Assembly: GCA_009809945.1 (NCBI GenBank)
Contig: WTPW01000020.1
Location: forward strand, 833,917-897,916
From: Gigaspora margarita
Lineage: Eukaryota; Glomeromycota; Glomeromycetes; Diversisporales; Gigasporaceae
Reading direction: 5' to 3'
DNA length: 64,000 bases
Under the pieces are notes generated by a model. The model saw only the letters and a list, made by a program, of their open reading frames with translations, made no database searches and had not been told where the DNA came from. Positions 23,290 to 36,025 of this stretch are shown in pieces. The translations under genes and the position numbers were made by a program. Positions within the stretch are counted from its first letter, which is position 1, and the number at the start of each line of letters is the position of its first letter.

Positions 23290-24310
23290 AATATTATACT
23301 TGACGCACGACCATTCTACCAGTGGTCACTTCAGTGCTAAAAGAATGTTTGGAAAGATTAAAGAAATATACTACTGGCCACAAATGTATGAAAGTATTCG
23401 CATTTATGTCCAGACTTGTGATAGATGTCAATTACGTGGAAGAAAGAAGAACAGTGAACTGTTACAGCCCATACCAGTGGGGTTCCCTTTTCAGAGAATA
23501 GGTATTAATATAGTAGGCCTGTTACCCATAACTACCTAAGGTAATCGATACATAGTTGTCGCCACTGACTATGCAACAAAATGGCCCGAAGCGAAAACTA
23601 TACCTGCAGCAAATTTCAAACAAGTTTCGAAGTTCATATACGAGGACGTTATCTGCTGTCATGGGTGCCCTGAATTAATTCTATCTGATAGGGGACACAT
23701 TTTAGAAATAAGGTGGTCCAGAAATTACTAAACCTCTTCTGAATAAAATATCTATTTTCTACCCCATATCACTTGCAGACAAATGGGTTGGTGGAATAAT
23801 TCAATCGTATCTTGTGCAAATCCTTGGTGAAATTTGTCACACAAGAGCAAAAGTGGGACTTGTTAGTGACGCCTACATTATTTGCTTATAGAACAATGAA
23901 ACAATCAACTACCAAGATGGAGCCGTTTTACCTTATATTAGTAGATTACCAAGGTTCCCATATCAAGACTTATGCGACATTCTAGAAGAAAATTTATTAG
24001 ATCGATTATTTGAAATAGAAAACAGATTAGTAGAAAAAAGATTAGTAGCAAATCAACGAATTGAGAAAAAACAGTTAAAACAAAAAAAAAAGTGTGAATG
24101 AAAATTCAGGAAGAATGATAACATTCAAATAGGGGATAAGGTACTATTATTCGACACTGCTCTGGATTAAAAGCATACTAGAAAATTACAACCAAAGTGG
24201 AAAGGCCCATATTATGTACACAACATACCATTTGAGGGAGTGTACAAATTACAAACTATATCGGGCAAGGTAATGGCCACCCCTGTAAACTTATCCCTAA
24301 TTAAGAAATA
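23290..24310 (+). pseudogene. Integrase region (fossil)
   Basis: An HHCC-type zinc-binding segment (HDHSTSGHFSAKRM ... YVQTCDRCQLRG) is followed by core-like blocks. A C-terminal stretch similar to KLQPKWKGPYYVHN sits before the 3' LTR, as in Gypsy integrases. Broken. Confidence 0.75.
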
Positions 24311-24717
24311 TCATAAAAGAGATTAACACAAAAATGACAAAGGCCATTTTGTAAAGAAACATCTGAGGATAATAAAAAAAAAATTATAAAAAGTATCAAC
24401 GGGAAGTAGGATAGAAGTAAAAATTAATTATGACTGATAACTTTTGAGACGTATTCGCAGACCTAACCACTACACAAGACTGAGGTGTTGAAGTCAATAT
24501 ACCGACCTTTGATCCAATGGGGGATCTTCAAATATAGATTATGGCAGCCTATATCAATATGCAACAATCACACAGACAAGGGAAACAGGAAGAAGCTTTA
24601 GGATACACCTATTTCATTGGACAGCTCATAGAAACAATGACAACCACTCCTGCCCAAAGAATGGCGTGCAGGCAATTACTCACCTGAAATTTTGCAACTG
24701 TGGTAGAGAGAGTCTAC

Positions 24718-25258
24718 TGTTACCTTCTGTATAATGACCCCGGCTGTGAGTAAGGATATGTTACGAGACTACTGCACCAATTGTACCAAATGTGCTGAAT
24801 GTACCATTTGTACCTAATGTGCCACATGTACCAAATGTGTCGCATGTGACATAAGTGTCACATGTGATGGATGTGTCACATGTTGCACTAGAGGCATAAG
24901 TGACTGATGTGATCGAAGTGGCATAAGTGATCAATAGGACACTTAAGACACAATTGCTACATGTGCTTATTAGTAAATAGTTTCTTATATATATGGGTGA
25001 TATTCGCTCCACTTTGTAGACATGTTCGCCATGACAATTCTTTATTATTAATAAAAGATATTATATACAATTGATTCTTCAAATTACATCACGCACTCTT
25101 TCTAATCGCTAAATCACTATACATAAATCCTCTCGTTCGTCTATATACTAATAACTACAATAAACTACTGCACAGTTCGTGTCTCTGTGCTCACATGACT
25201 TCCTGTTGATAGTTACTCCGTTAGCCTTAATTTCCAAGAGGTAATTCGAAGGTTAACA
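24718..25258 (+). repeat. 3' LTR of Gypsy element
   Basis: 541 bp from TGTTACC to GGTTAACA, without the two inserts present in the 5' LTR. It has the same 9-bp tandem array (about 24,781-24,886). Many differences from the 5' LTR are of CG-to-TG or CG-to-CA type. Confidence 0.85.
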
Positions 25259-25344
25259 ATGTGTTGGTTGGTGGTCGGAGTGGCACAGAAATATTTTTTT
25301 GGTTGTAATGATCTTTTACTAAAATTAGTTATCCTCAAATTTTA

Positions 25345-25585
25345 CAGGAGGGTCTCCAAAATTCCAGATTGGATGCGTCAGACCTAAGTTAGCATTTGGC
25401 CCAAGATGTTAGCAGGTTCTATAGCAGCTGGGCATCAATTCTGATCCAGTAAACCATGATTCTGATGCACTCCGAAGTATTCTGACACAGAATTTTGGGG
25501 ACGCCCTGTTGAGTTCTAGTTGTATAACTCATACAGGGAGGTCCCCAAAATTCTGGGTCGGAATACTTTAGAGTGCATCAGAATA
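25345..25585. mobile_element. Head-to-head Tc1/mariner-like MITE ends
   Basis: 25,345-25,508 has ends CAGGAGGGTCTCC and, inverted, CAGGGCGTCCCC, with TA on its left. A second end (CAGGGAGGTCCCCAAAATTC) starts at 25,534 after TA. Together 25,458-25,508 and 25,533-25,583 form a 50-bp-arm hairpin. One complete short element plus a truncated neighbour copy is the likely reading. Confidence 0.6.
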
Positions 25586-25731
25586 AAGTTTCAGCTGGAC
25601 AGCAATTGATCAATTTTGCCCCAATATTAGCAAATTTATAGTGGTGAAATCTTTCAAAAGATCTTGCAAACTTGTGAAATCTTTTGAAAGAACTTTGCGA
25701 ACCACAATATATTTTGAAATATTTTGCAATA

Positions 25732-27252
25732 TACAGTCATCCTCCCATATAATCACACAATTGGGCACACATCAATACAGTAATTATAAAGAAGTGTGAC
25801 TGTATAAAGGTTACCTCTATATAAGCACAAATTATAATTGACATAAAAAAAGTAATTTAATAAAGGTATTTTTTAAAAATTTTATATATAATTATAGATA
25901 GTTGTTATATTGGAAAGTCACAATTTTACTAATTAAATCAACTTTTATGCAATAATTAAAGTTTTGAAAGAATAAAATACATCTGCTCTAAAATTTATAC
26001 AAATTGGATATTTATAATAAAGTTTTCCATTTTACGTATCAAAGAATATAGCTAAAAAATTTGTAATTTTTTTTGAAGAAACGTAAATAAAAAATGAATT
26101 AATGAAATAACAACCAATTTATATAAAAATTTTAGAGTAAATGTATTTTGTTCTCCTGAATAATGTTTATTATTGTATAATAAACAATTTGCATAGTATT
26201 ATTTTAACTTTTATATATAGCAACAATTAATGATTATGGATAAAAAATTTTTAAAATAAAATTTAAAAAATTTTAAAATAAAATTTAAAAAATTTTTATA
26301 TACAATCATTGATTGTTGCTACATATAAAAGTCAAAATAATACTATGCAAATCATTTATTATGCAATAATAAATGTTGTTCAGAAAAACAAAATACATTT
26401 ACTTAAAATTTGCATGTAAATTGGTTGACATTTCATTAATAGATTTTTTTATTTTACATTCTTAAAACAAAATTACAAATTTTTTAGATATATTTGTTGA
26501 CATGTAAAATAAAAAACTATACTAATAAAAGTTGTCCAATTTGTATAAATATTTTAAAGTAGGTGTATCTCATTCTTCTGAACAACATTTACTATTACAT
26601 AAAAATTGTTTTTCTTAGTATTATTTTGCTTTTATATATAGCAATGATCAATGATTGATATAAAATTTTTTTAAATTTTATTTTAAAAAATTTTTGTATA
26701 TGATGCTTGATCATTGCTATATATATATAAGTCAAAATAATACTAAGCAAATCGATTTTATGCAATAATAAATAATTTTTATAAGAATAAAATACATTTA
26801 CTCTAAAATTTTCATATAAATCAGTTGACATTTCATTAATATGTTTTTTATTTTATGTTTCTTCAAAAAAAAATTACAAATTTTTTAGCTATATTTGTTG
26901 ATATGTAAAATGAAAAACTGTACTAATAAAAAGTTATCTGATTTTATAAAAATTTGGGAGTAGGTGTATTTTATTCTTCTGAACAACTTTAATTATTGTA
27001 TAAAAGTTAATTTGTTAGTAAAATTGTAACTTTTCTATATAACAACTATTTACTACCATATATAAATATGATTGTGAAGAGGTAATTTTATTATTAAAAT
27101 CGTCCAACAAATTCTAAAAAATAGTGATTATTGATTATACGCCTTTTGTGATTATATAGAAGGGTTTTAATAATAAAACAAATAGTATCAAATATCATGT
27201 AATTATATAGAGTTTGTGATTGTATAGGAGGTGATTGTAGGGAGGACAACTA
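25732..27252. mobile_element. 1.5-kb TA element with palindromic interior
   Basis: TA-flanked. The ends read CAGTCATCCTCCCATATAAT and, inverted, GTTGTCCTCCCTACAATCAC, related to the CAGTCAGACCTCTC family at 28.5 and 63.1 kb. Subterminal TATAATCAC repeats are shared with that family. The interior (about 26,060-27,000) is a chain of alternating forward and inverted copies of a unit of about 150-200 bp. There is no transposase. Confidence 0.65.
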
Positions 27253-28533
27253 TTTTTTGAAAAATTTCAGGTATTAAAATATTTTGAAAGAGATTTCAAA
27301 ATATTTTTTGAAATTGAAATATTTAGTTCAAAATAATTCAAAATATTTTAGATCTGGGAAACCAAGCTGGATTAGTAGATCTGTAACCTGAATCATACCA
27401 AGAGCCCATTGGATTATATTTTTAAAATACTTTGAAATTTTGTATGATATATCAAAATTAATCTACAAATTCTGTATTACAAGATCAGATTAGATTTTTT
27501 TTATAAATTAGATCTTCCATTTAGTTTTACATTGTTTTTTGTTTCTTTTTTGTTTTTGTTTTGTTTTTTTTTATTTTTTATACCAGAAACAAATGCAATA
27601 AGTGTATGGTTTATACAATGAGTTAAGTAATATTGGTCAGCAAAATCTTATATCTATTGGTCTGCATAACTTATTCATCAAATTTTGTTTATTTTTCACA
27701 TATATCTTTCATCTTTCCTATGATTTGTCTATGAAATGCCAGGAACAGAATAATGAATTCACAGAGTGTATAGTTATACAGCAATCAAAATGAAGTTACT
27801 CTACAAAATCTTGGATCTTATTGGTTCTTGTGACCCTAATTGTCACATGCCATTTATTTTTTATGTATCAAGTATCACTTTGTATGCTGATACTGCTTGT
27901 TTATAATCTGTTAATGTGACTTGTACTACAGTATAATAAAACATCTGAACATTAAAGAAAAATGTGATTATCTGTAGAATAAAATTACAAATGCTAAACA
28001 ACCAATAGTAAAAAGTGCTTTTTAGACATAAATATCAGTGGCCCAAAACAAAATTGTATATTTATTTACTCAATATTTGTCATTTTTTATTTCTTTTATA
28101 GGATTTTTTATTGGGCTAATTAAATTGATAATCTCTGGTTATTTAAGAAAACAATGAAAGAATTTGTTAATAATTAATACAATTTCTCTTAAAATTATGA
28201 AATATAAATTTTTCAAATTTACTTCTGTTGTTTGATTATCTAATATCTAACTATTGTAAGCGATAAATAACCAACAAAGTCAATCAAAAGTTTTATGAAT
28301 TTGAAAGTGTTTTATATAATGGTCTTAAGTTCAAGAACAAGTGCAAGAGCAAGAACAATATAAGCAATTTATGATTGCAATACCCTATCAATAAATGAAT
28401 TAGCATATAAAAATAAATTTAAATATATATAGTTGGATCAACTGTTATTGTAATTTATTTTAGTCCTATAAGTTTTGTAATTATAATATGGTAGTACATT
28501 AACTTTGACATAATTGTTGGAATTTATTTTAAT
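27253..28533. other. Intergenic with one dispersed repeat
   Basis: No gene recognised. About 28,005-28,150 resembles 32,640-32,790 (both contain GATTTTTTATTGGG preceded by similar AT-rich sequence), a diverged repeat of unknown type. The ORF at 27,602-27,793 has no recognisable motif. Confidence 0.5.
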
Positions 28534-29271
28534 TACAGTCAGATCTCTCTATAATCACAAGTTGGTTGTGCCCTATTTTGGTAATTGTATAGAGGTGTGA
28601 CTATAAATAATTACTTTGTCATGGTCACATGACCAAAGGTCAATTAGTAATATATTTGCACATATTTGAAACACTATTAAAAATTTTAAAATATTGATAG
28701 TAAATAAGTTTTGATCCAGTGGCCCAATTTGGATAAAATGATCACTAGTATTTCTAAAGTGTATAAAATTGTCAAATCTAGTTACAAAATGCTAAGATCA
28801 TTAAGGATTTTTGCCTAAACAATTAAATTTAATCAATTTTTAAACATGTAAATTGACACAAATCCTTAACCATAACAGGAACCTGTAATTGAAGTTTAAC
28901 AATTTTGGGTCATTAGAATTATCTTATTGAGATGAACATTCTGGTGGTTGTTTTATTTAAATCAGACTGCTACATCAAATGTTATTTGCTGTCAAACCTT
29001 TAAGAATTTTTAATAAAATATTTTAAATAAACATAAATATGAATATCAGCTAGTCAGATTTTTTAATCCATATTTGGTCAAAATTGGTAACTATAAAGAG
29101 GGTTTTATTAATAAAATTGATAAAAAAATCAAATTTTTTTGTGATAGTGATTATAGGTAATTTGTGACTATAAGAAGGTTGTTTTACTATATTTAAGTCT
29201 GTTGCACAATATTGGGTGCTTATATAGAGGTATGACTATATGGGGTGTGACTATAGAGAGGTCTGACTATA
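28534..29271 (+). mobile_element. 740-bp CAGTCAGA MITE, copy A
   Basis: Ends CAGTCAGATCTCTCTATAAT and, inverted, CAGACCTCTCTATAGTCA, with TA borders. Subterminal TATAGTCAC/ATAATCAC words recur. The inverted copy at 63,079-63,818 matches along its entire length. Non-coding; TA duplication points to a Tc1/mariner or pogo-type transposase elsewhere in the genome. Confidence 0.85.
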
Positions 29272-29673
29272 CTCATATATTTTCCTTTTATTGATAAATA
29301 AAGTTTCACAAAATATAACAACATAAGGTGCTTCAATGTATTTACAGATTCTTGAAACTCAAAAAAATTACAAAGATAGTTGACCCAATTAGTATTTATT
29401 AATTTTTAAAAAAAATATTACCAATAGCTTTGGGACTATAATATTTCTAACCTGATCTCCATATATTTAATTCTTATTTGAAGGAATTTGAACTCACTAA
29501 ACTCACCAACCAGAAATATTGCAGCATGAGAATAGATAAAAAAAATTATTTTATAAAAATCAGTGAATATATTAGCAAATATTAAGAAAAAATTAGGTTG
29601 TACTCTAAGCAGTTGATTTTATGATGTATAGCATTGGCTATTGGTATCCCACCTGCATTATGCAAGCTTGCTG
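29272..29673. other. Intergenic, nothing seen
   Basis: AT-rich, without ORF or clear repeat. Confidence 0.5.
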
Positions 29674-30010
29674 TCAACATGATTGTGAACAATAGAAATA
29701 GTAATTATTATAAAATATTAGATTCCAGAAGGGAGGAATTGGGTTGTTAATATGGGCATTTCTTGTAGCTGAATCAAGAGCCATTAGCATAAGTAATTGT
29801 ACCCTTCTATTTCTTTTATAATTTGGCTTATCTTGGTTGGTACTTACTTTATACAGTAATTCTAATCTACTTACTTTATTCAGAAGTTGCTTTGAATCAT
29901 ACTCACCTGTATTGGAACCTGTGCATTTGAGCTTGTGACTGAGCTGCTGCTTAGGCCTCATAACGAAGGCATTGTTCTCGCTTAGCTACTTTTTGATCTG
30001 TTGACTGTAT
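29674..30010 (-). pseudogene. Decayed coding fragment, unknown family
   Basis: A minus-strand stretch at 29,674-29,930 reads RLELLYKVSTNQDKPNYKRN, then VQLLMLMALDSATRNAH and NNPIPPFWN, with amino-acid usage typical of real protein. Upstream (29,910-30,010), in another frame, lies KVAKREQCLRYEA, a stop, then AAAQSQAQMHRFQYR, preceded by a plausible splice acceptor (TATATACAG) and followed by a donor-like GTGAGT. The frame change and internal stop indicate a broken gene fragment. I do not recognise the family. Confidence 0.5.
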
Positions 30011-30735
30011 ATACATATGTTAACTCAAAATATTTAGATTATTAACTTCTAGATTGTTCTATTTTTTATAAATTTTGATCAGAATTTTGCTATTCAGATT
30101 ATTTGATAATTGGCAATTTTTGTAGTTCATAGTTTTATATTGATCTACCAACTAATAATATAGTATATCCAAAATGTAATTAGTGTACTAGAACTAATAT
30201 AGCAATTTAATATGCTTTAATACATTTGATTGGATATACAACCTGTGATCAAAAATGTTAAAACTAAAATTTTAATAAGCAAATTATAAGCAAGAAAATT
30301 ATTACAATTCAAATAGTATTCAAATTCTAGCAATTATATCATTATAGTGAGAAGCCTGTTAGTTGACTTTGTTGATCACACAATTTTTGTTGATTTAGAT
30401 TTTTATAAGTTATACAAAATAAAAATTTTAGAAGATTTTGATAATATGTATAACATATAATAGATTTTGTGATGATTATTGTGCGAGGTAGTAAAATCTG
30501 TTTGTAGAACACACATTTTATTATATTTTGTAATAGTAAAAGCAGATTTTATCCTAATGCGATGCTCATAGCAGATGTTACTATTCCACAACTCAGTTTC
30601 ACCTTAAATTTATTGACATTTATATTAAAATTTATGTAATGTAATTTTCAGCAGTATACCACTTTAGTATAATCTTATACTAGCTGAAAACTTTACCAAA
30701 ATATAATATTCATATTTGCTATAAGTTATACAAAT
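30011..30735. other. Intergenic, nothing seen
   Basis: AT-rich; the 62-codon minus-strand ORF (30,403-30,591) has no motif. Confidence 0.5.
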
Positions 30736-30873
30736 GTTATAGTTATTGTATAGAATTGTATAAATAACTAAATTTGTATGGACCAACCTGTATAATATGG
30801 CCTTTACAATGTGTTCTAGATTAAACTGTGCAAATTTAGTTATTTTCTACAACCTATACAGTAACTATAACTA
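30736..30873. mobile_element. Small hairpin element
   Basis: Inverted arms of about 41 bp (GTTATAGTTATTGTATAG ... AACTAAATTTG against its inverted counterpart at 30,831-30,873). It directly abuts the next inverted-repeat element. Confidence 0.55.
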
Positions 30874-30879
30874 TTGACG

Positions 30880-31501
30880 GGTCTGAAATAAAGATGCTTG
30901 ACAAAACTATTTTTGAATTGACAAAAGGTTTCATCAAATGACAATCCTGACGAAACTGTTGATAATTGATGAAACTGCTGATGATTGATGAAACTGTTGA
31001 CAATTGACGAAACCATTGATGAAACTACTATTTGTTATAAAAAATAAAAATTTACACCGTAAAAGATAATATATAGCTTTATTTATTATCTTTTAAACTT
31101 TTATGACATATTTCTTAAGTGCTAAAGTCAATGCATTTTTATTTTTGTATTGGTAGTTTTTTACTTAAGACACATCAGATATCTTCAGGTAATCGACACC
31201 TGCATTGGGTAATATTGGATATGTTCATAAAAAAAGAAAATAACCAATTAAAGTAGAAATGCGTAGATATAATAATAAAAACAAAAAATATTAACCACAT
31301 ATAGATTAATTTGTTTGCATTATAAAGAAAAAGAATAATTTCTTATGCTTCATTAATTATCACGGGTTTCATCATGGGTTTTGTCATTTGTTATAGGTTT
31401 CATCTTTCATCAAATCATCATTCAGAAATTGCTTTGATGAATAGTTTCATCATTCGTCAATGACGAAACTGTCATTATTCGTTAGGCATCTTTAGTCTGA
31501 T
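30880..31501. mobile_element. Inverted-repeat element with GATGAAAC repeats
   Basis: Ends TCTGAAATAAAGATGCTTG and, inverted, TCAGACTAAAGATGCCTAAC. Both subterminal regions carry many GATGAAAC/GACGAAAC words, pointing inward from each end, as in transposons with subterminal transposase-binding sites. No target duplication or coding region was identified. Confidence 0.5.
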
Positions 31502-33179
31502 ATAACAACTCATACATCACTTTCATCTCAATAAACAGCCAATTTTACTATTGCCATATATTTAATACACACATTAGATAACAGCATAAATAAAAAAGAA
31601 TCTTAGATTTAAATTATTAATTAATTTATGCAAAATATCTAACAATTAAATCAAAGTTCATACATAAAGCTAATAATCTATATTTTTTAAAAAAACAATG
31701 AACCAAATCTAATCTAAAAGCAAAAATGTAATTAAAGAAAGCAAAAATTTAATAACATATTATTCAGTAAAAATTATATAAAGTAAAACAAATGACATAT
31801 GACTCAAATAATTAGAGTTTAAAGAAAGCAAAAATCTTAATAACCTGCAATTATCCAAAAAGAATTTTAGTAAAAATATGAAGAAAGTAAAGATTAAAAG
31901 TGAAGATTTAATAATGTATGACTTGTGCAATAATATTTTTTTAAAAGACAAAAATCCAATAAATAAAAGATTTTAAAGAAATTAAGATCTAAAAGTGAAG
32001 ATCTAATAATTATGACTTGTCCAATAAAAATTTAAAAAAAAACCAAAAAATCCAATAATATGCAATTATATCTAATAAAAATTTAAAGAAATGAAGTCCT
32101 AACTGATCTATCCAAACAATTTTAAAAAAAGTGAAAACAAACTAATGCTTACATCATCCAATAAAAATTTAAAAAAGATCTAATAATGCGAATGTCCTAG
32201 TATTTTAAAAATGTGAAGACAAATACTTTATTAATAAAAATAAAATAATTAAATCAGGATACTTTCATATCTTTATCAAATATGAAATTGTTTCAATAAG
32301 TTATTTTTTAAATATGTGCCAATAGATGACAATCTAAATTAAACTTTCTAGTATAAATATGAAATAATTCACAAAAGTGTAATTTCAAATTTTGATCAAA
32401 TTTAGCTTAATATTGGCCATTATTCAAACAATAACCCTAGGCATTATTTTGTATTTATATAATTTATTATCTGTTTCTGGTTTTGTATGACAACATCGCA
32501 CAGCTATCTAGTGCATGTACATATGAACAAAATCTCTGATGGAATTTAATGTAACCAGTACTACATAATCTTTCATATGTATAGTGATCAAAATAAAAAG
32601 GCTGAAACCATACTAATTTACAGATGCTATAATAAATAATAGTAAAAAATTGATTTTTGTGCATAAATATTGGTAGCCTGATGCAAATTTTTGTGTGTAT
32701 TCATTCGATATTAGGAATTTTCTATTTTTTTTGTATGATTTTTTATTGGGTTGTTGGAATAATAATCACTGATCATCAAAAATAATTTAAGAATAACTGT
32801 TTTTTCATAATTGAACCCGATAATATAACTTTAGTTTCTAAATATTATTTTTCTGAAAGGGCATATACCAACAAGTTAGCTGGTGCTAGCTAAATGCAGT
32901 CTGGTATTATGTTCCTTCAGGAAAATGGCTTGCATAGTAACTATTACGATAATGCAAACACAAAGCTAATATTACTTTAACTATATACTAAATCACCATA
33001 AATAATATGTAAAACTCTGTAATTATGCATAGATTTACACTATACTAATTTACGTAATGCAAACTTATGCAAAAATATACAAATTGCGAACAAAAATATA
33101 CAAACTTGCAAAATAAAATTGACTTTATTATAGTTGCTAAACACTATGTGTTGAATGACTGATAAAAATAATTTTATAT
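31502..33179. repeat. AT-rich region with degenerate minisatellite
   Basis: No gene. From about 31,730 to 32,230 a unit of some 50-60 bp recurs loosely, containing GAAGATCTAATAA, TATGACTTGT and CCAATAAAAATTTAAA. About 32,640-32,790 is the partner of the diverged repeat at 28 kb. Confidence 0.45.
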
Positions 33180-33258
33180 AAAATAAATAATTATTTATTT
33201 ATTTCTTATTATTATTATTATTATTATTTTACATTATTATTATTATTATTATTTTACA
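33180..33258 (+). repeat. ATT/TTA microsatellite
   Basis: Two runs of TTA/ATT triplets separated by TTTTACA. Confidence 0.9.
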
Positions 33259-33384
33259 AGATGTATTTATCATACTGAAAAATGCTCTAACCTTTCAACC
33301 TAACTATTACTCTAACCCTAAACTAAACAGACACTAGAAAATGAAAGAGCCAAGGTTAATACCAGTAAAACTAAACTACAATAT

Positions 33385-33740
33385 AGCAACACCAAAAATT
33401 GGGGACTGACAGCCAACACAACCACAGAACCTAGAAATCGACAATGAGAAATGGTAATACCTAAGCAAATATGCACAAGACACAAGAGTGAAAACGTCAG
33501 CAACAAAAACAACAACACAACAGCATGACAACACCAGAAATCAGCAACACCGGGCAACATAACCATAGCAACTAGAAATTAATCAAGAAAGTGAGAATAC
33601 CTAAAAGCTACAAACAAAGTGCCAAAGCAATAGCATTGCAACTACACACCAAAAACCAGCAAAAGCACCAATACCATAAATGACAATGTGATGACACTAA
33701 CAAAAGACATCATCAAAAATCGACAACACAAGCAAATGAC
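33385..33740. repeat. A/C-rich degenerate minisatellite
   Basis: About three diverged units of 110-150 bp sharing CAACACCAGAAAT-like and ATACCTAA-like words, with almost all pyrimidines of the plus strand being C. The strand bias produces an 82-codon minus-strand ORF rich in Leu/Val/Cys (33,318-33,566), which I take to be an artefact. Confidence 0.5.
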
Positions 33741-33907
33741 GACACAGAGAAAAAAAATAATAAAAAACAGAAAAAGACAACCTTATATTGTACAAAAAAA
33801 ATTAAAATAGTACTAGTAAAAAATAAATAAATAAATAAACAGTAACAAAAAAAGATAACTGATAATGTAAATAAAAACTTATTTACGTAAAAAAAACAAT
33901 TATTATA

Positions 33908-34224
33908 AAATGCACTTATGGTGTTTTACCACCACAGGTAAATTACAAAAACAAAAAAATAAATTTTTATAAAACAAAAAATAAATTTTAAATACTTTAG
34001 GGTTTAGGTGAGGCCTGGGATTTTATCAGGGCATTAGTATATACAAAATTTAGCAATGAGTTTTTTTTATTAGAGCCCAAAGGTGGTTTCATAAGCAAAA
34101 TTTTGAAACGTTTTTTTTAAAAAAATAAAAAAAAAACGAAATTTTATGTTACACCTGATCTTAAATTTTGATTGGCTATTTTAATAGTTTGTGTAACATG
34201 GTGTAAAACACCATAGGTGCGTTT
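33908..34224. mobile_element. TA-flanked MITE
   Basis: 317 bp between TA dinucleotides. Ends AAATGCACTTATGGTGTTTT and, inverted, AAACGCACCTATGGTGTTTT. Non-coding. Confidence 0.65.
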
Positions 34225-34320
34225 TAGTAAAACTCAAAAAAAATATTGTTTATCTAATTGATGATCACTATTTATCCCTGTGACCAGGGAACAAGATCAA
34301 ACTTCCGGGTCCGGAGGCTG

Positions 34321-34715
34321 GATCGGAATTGATCAAATTTTGCCCTATCATAAAAATTTTATAATAAAATAATATCCATTCATTAAGTAAAAAATGCCCA
34401 GCTATAAAACCTGCTAACAACTAGGACTAAACGCTAATACACCCGACCCATAAATTTGGTTATTCTCCTGTAAAAATCATCATGCACCATAGTGCAGGAT
34501 CGGAATTGCCTTCTTTTTGTTATCATATTACTATATTGTGTAATGCCTACTACTAATATTCATTAGGTTAGATTTTTTCAAAAATTTTACTAATGAAATC
34601 ATATCCGTTTATTAGTAAAAAAAATACCCAGCTATAGATCCTACTAACAACTTGACTAAGTACCGTCCTAAATCCGACACATTCGACCCGAAATTTGGGT
34701 ACCCTCCTATAAAAA
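34321..34715 (+). repeat. Two-copy tandem duplication
   Basis: Units start at 34,321 and 34,498 with GATCGGAATT and share CCCAGCTATA, CCTGCTAACAACT/CCTACTAACAACT and ACCCTCCTATAAAAAT-like blocks. Moderately diverged. Function unknown; no ORF. Confidence 0.65.
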
Positions 34716-35100
34716 TATCAAGAATGTCATCACAATTCACAATTGTTTAATCATAATAGTACCAAAATAACCTTAACATATACAGTAAAATTTATGAATT
34801 TTCGATGTATATATACACATACGTACGTACTAATTTTTTTTATAGTAAGTCACCGCAATACAGAAATAGTTGGTAAGTTTTGTAACTGATGCTACGTTAA
34901 CCTCACAATATTTGTGATTTGCTATAAAAAATTTTGTTACAAATTGACACACAATATTGTATGTGATTAAGGTTGATTTGATACTATCGCACTATCGATA
35001 TTAAACAATTGTAATAATGAATTTGAATTGTGATAACATTTTTGATCATATTGTAACTTGCTCATAGCTTTAACATTTTGATAACGAGTTATATAACATA

Positions 35101-35325
35101 GCACAGGTTTTTTACAGCTACCACACCTTGATTAGTGCGTCAAGGGTACGTTTAGTGTAACTCGGGTTTGCATGAGGAGAGCATCTTCCTGCATTGAGAA
35201 TACAAAGCAAATTTCCAATTATATATATAATTGTCAATTTTTTAACGCTCCCCTTATGCAAATTCGGATTATACTCAATGCACTAATCGAGGCAGGCAGC
35301 TGTTAAACATAAAAAAAACCTGTGC
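35101..35325. mobile_element. Foldback MITE
   Basis: 225 bp. Ends GCACAGGTTTTTTACAGCTA and, inverted, GCACAGGTTTTTTTTATG, with further inverted similarity inward (GATTAGTGC, TTTGCAT). Target duplication not clear. Confidence 0.6.
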
Positions 35326-35880
35326 TTTGCTAGATTAGTTTTAGCATACTGATCGCATTTTGGATATAACCATGATTTTATTTGCTAGTAGTTGGCTAAT
35401 TCCCATACGCCACATCATGTTACTGCTAGACCCCTGGTGGGTTTTATAGGCCATATTAATTTATCAAATTAATTCTCAACTATAAATAGACTACGGTGTT
35501 ATATTTATGTTAATGTATAATATTTATTTTGTATTTAAAAAAAAATAAAGTAACTAATAAAAAATAACAGCCAGTTAATAATTATAATACATAATTATAT
35601 AAAAGTGTATACAAATTAAACAGACAGGCCTAAATAATGGCTTAATCCTAACTCTAAACTAACCCTAACATAATCTAGGCCGAATGCTTGTCTGTGATAT
35701 TGTGATTGTTACTAAGTTAAACTGTTCTTAATCTATCCTTTATTTTTTACATAATTATTAAAATCATGCAACGAAATTTCTAAATGATCATGATCTAATT
35801 GTCAGATAAAAAATAAAAGCAGAAACTTTCTTAACAAATTATCACTATAAAACTTTAAAGCTAAACTTTGATTTTAATTA

Positions 35881-36025
35881 TTAAAACAAAACAAAGAATA
35901 GAGTTAAATAATATACATATGTATATATATATATTTTTGCATTACAAGAACAATTAAAACAAAACAAAGAATAGAGTTAAATAATATACATATGTGTATA
36001 TATATATTTTTGCATCACAAGAACA
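35881..36025 (+). repeat. 73-bp tandem duplication
   Basis: Two nearly identical units starting at 35,881 and 35,954 (TTAAAACAAAACAAAGAATA). The other segmental copy has a single unit (about 6,000-6,070), so the duplication arose after the segments separated. Confidence 0.85.

Larger units (their letters stand above)
13304..25258 (+). mobile_element. Ty3/Gypsy LTR element, broken, with nested inserts
   Basis: Old LTR retrotransposon on the plus strand. LTRs begin TGTTACC and end GGTTAACA; possible 4-bp target duplications are ACGT (left) and ATGT (right). Recognisable parts in order are gag, protease, reverse transcriptase, RNase H and integrase; this RT-RH-IN order defines Ty3/Gypsy. The reading frames are broken many times (about ten or more). 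It hosts a gag-only LTR element, a hairpin MITE and an insertion that includes an N gap. LTR divergence of roughly 5-7% by eye makes it clearly older than the element inside it. Confidence 0.85.

Noticed and set aside
33318-33566. Hydrophobic minus-strand ORF resembling a membrane protein
   Set aside because: Arises from the A/C-biased minisatellite; Leu/Val/Cys content follows from base bias.
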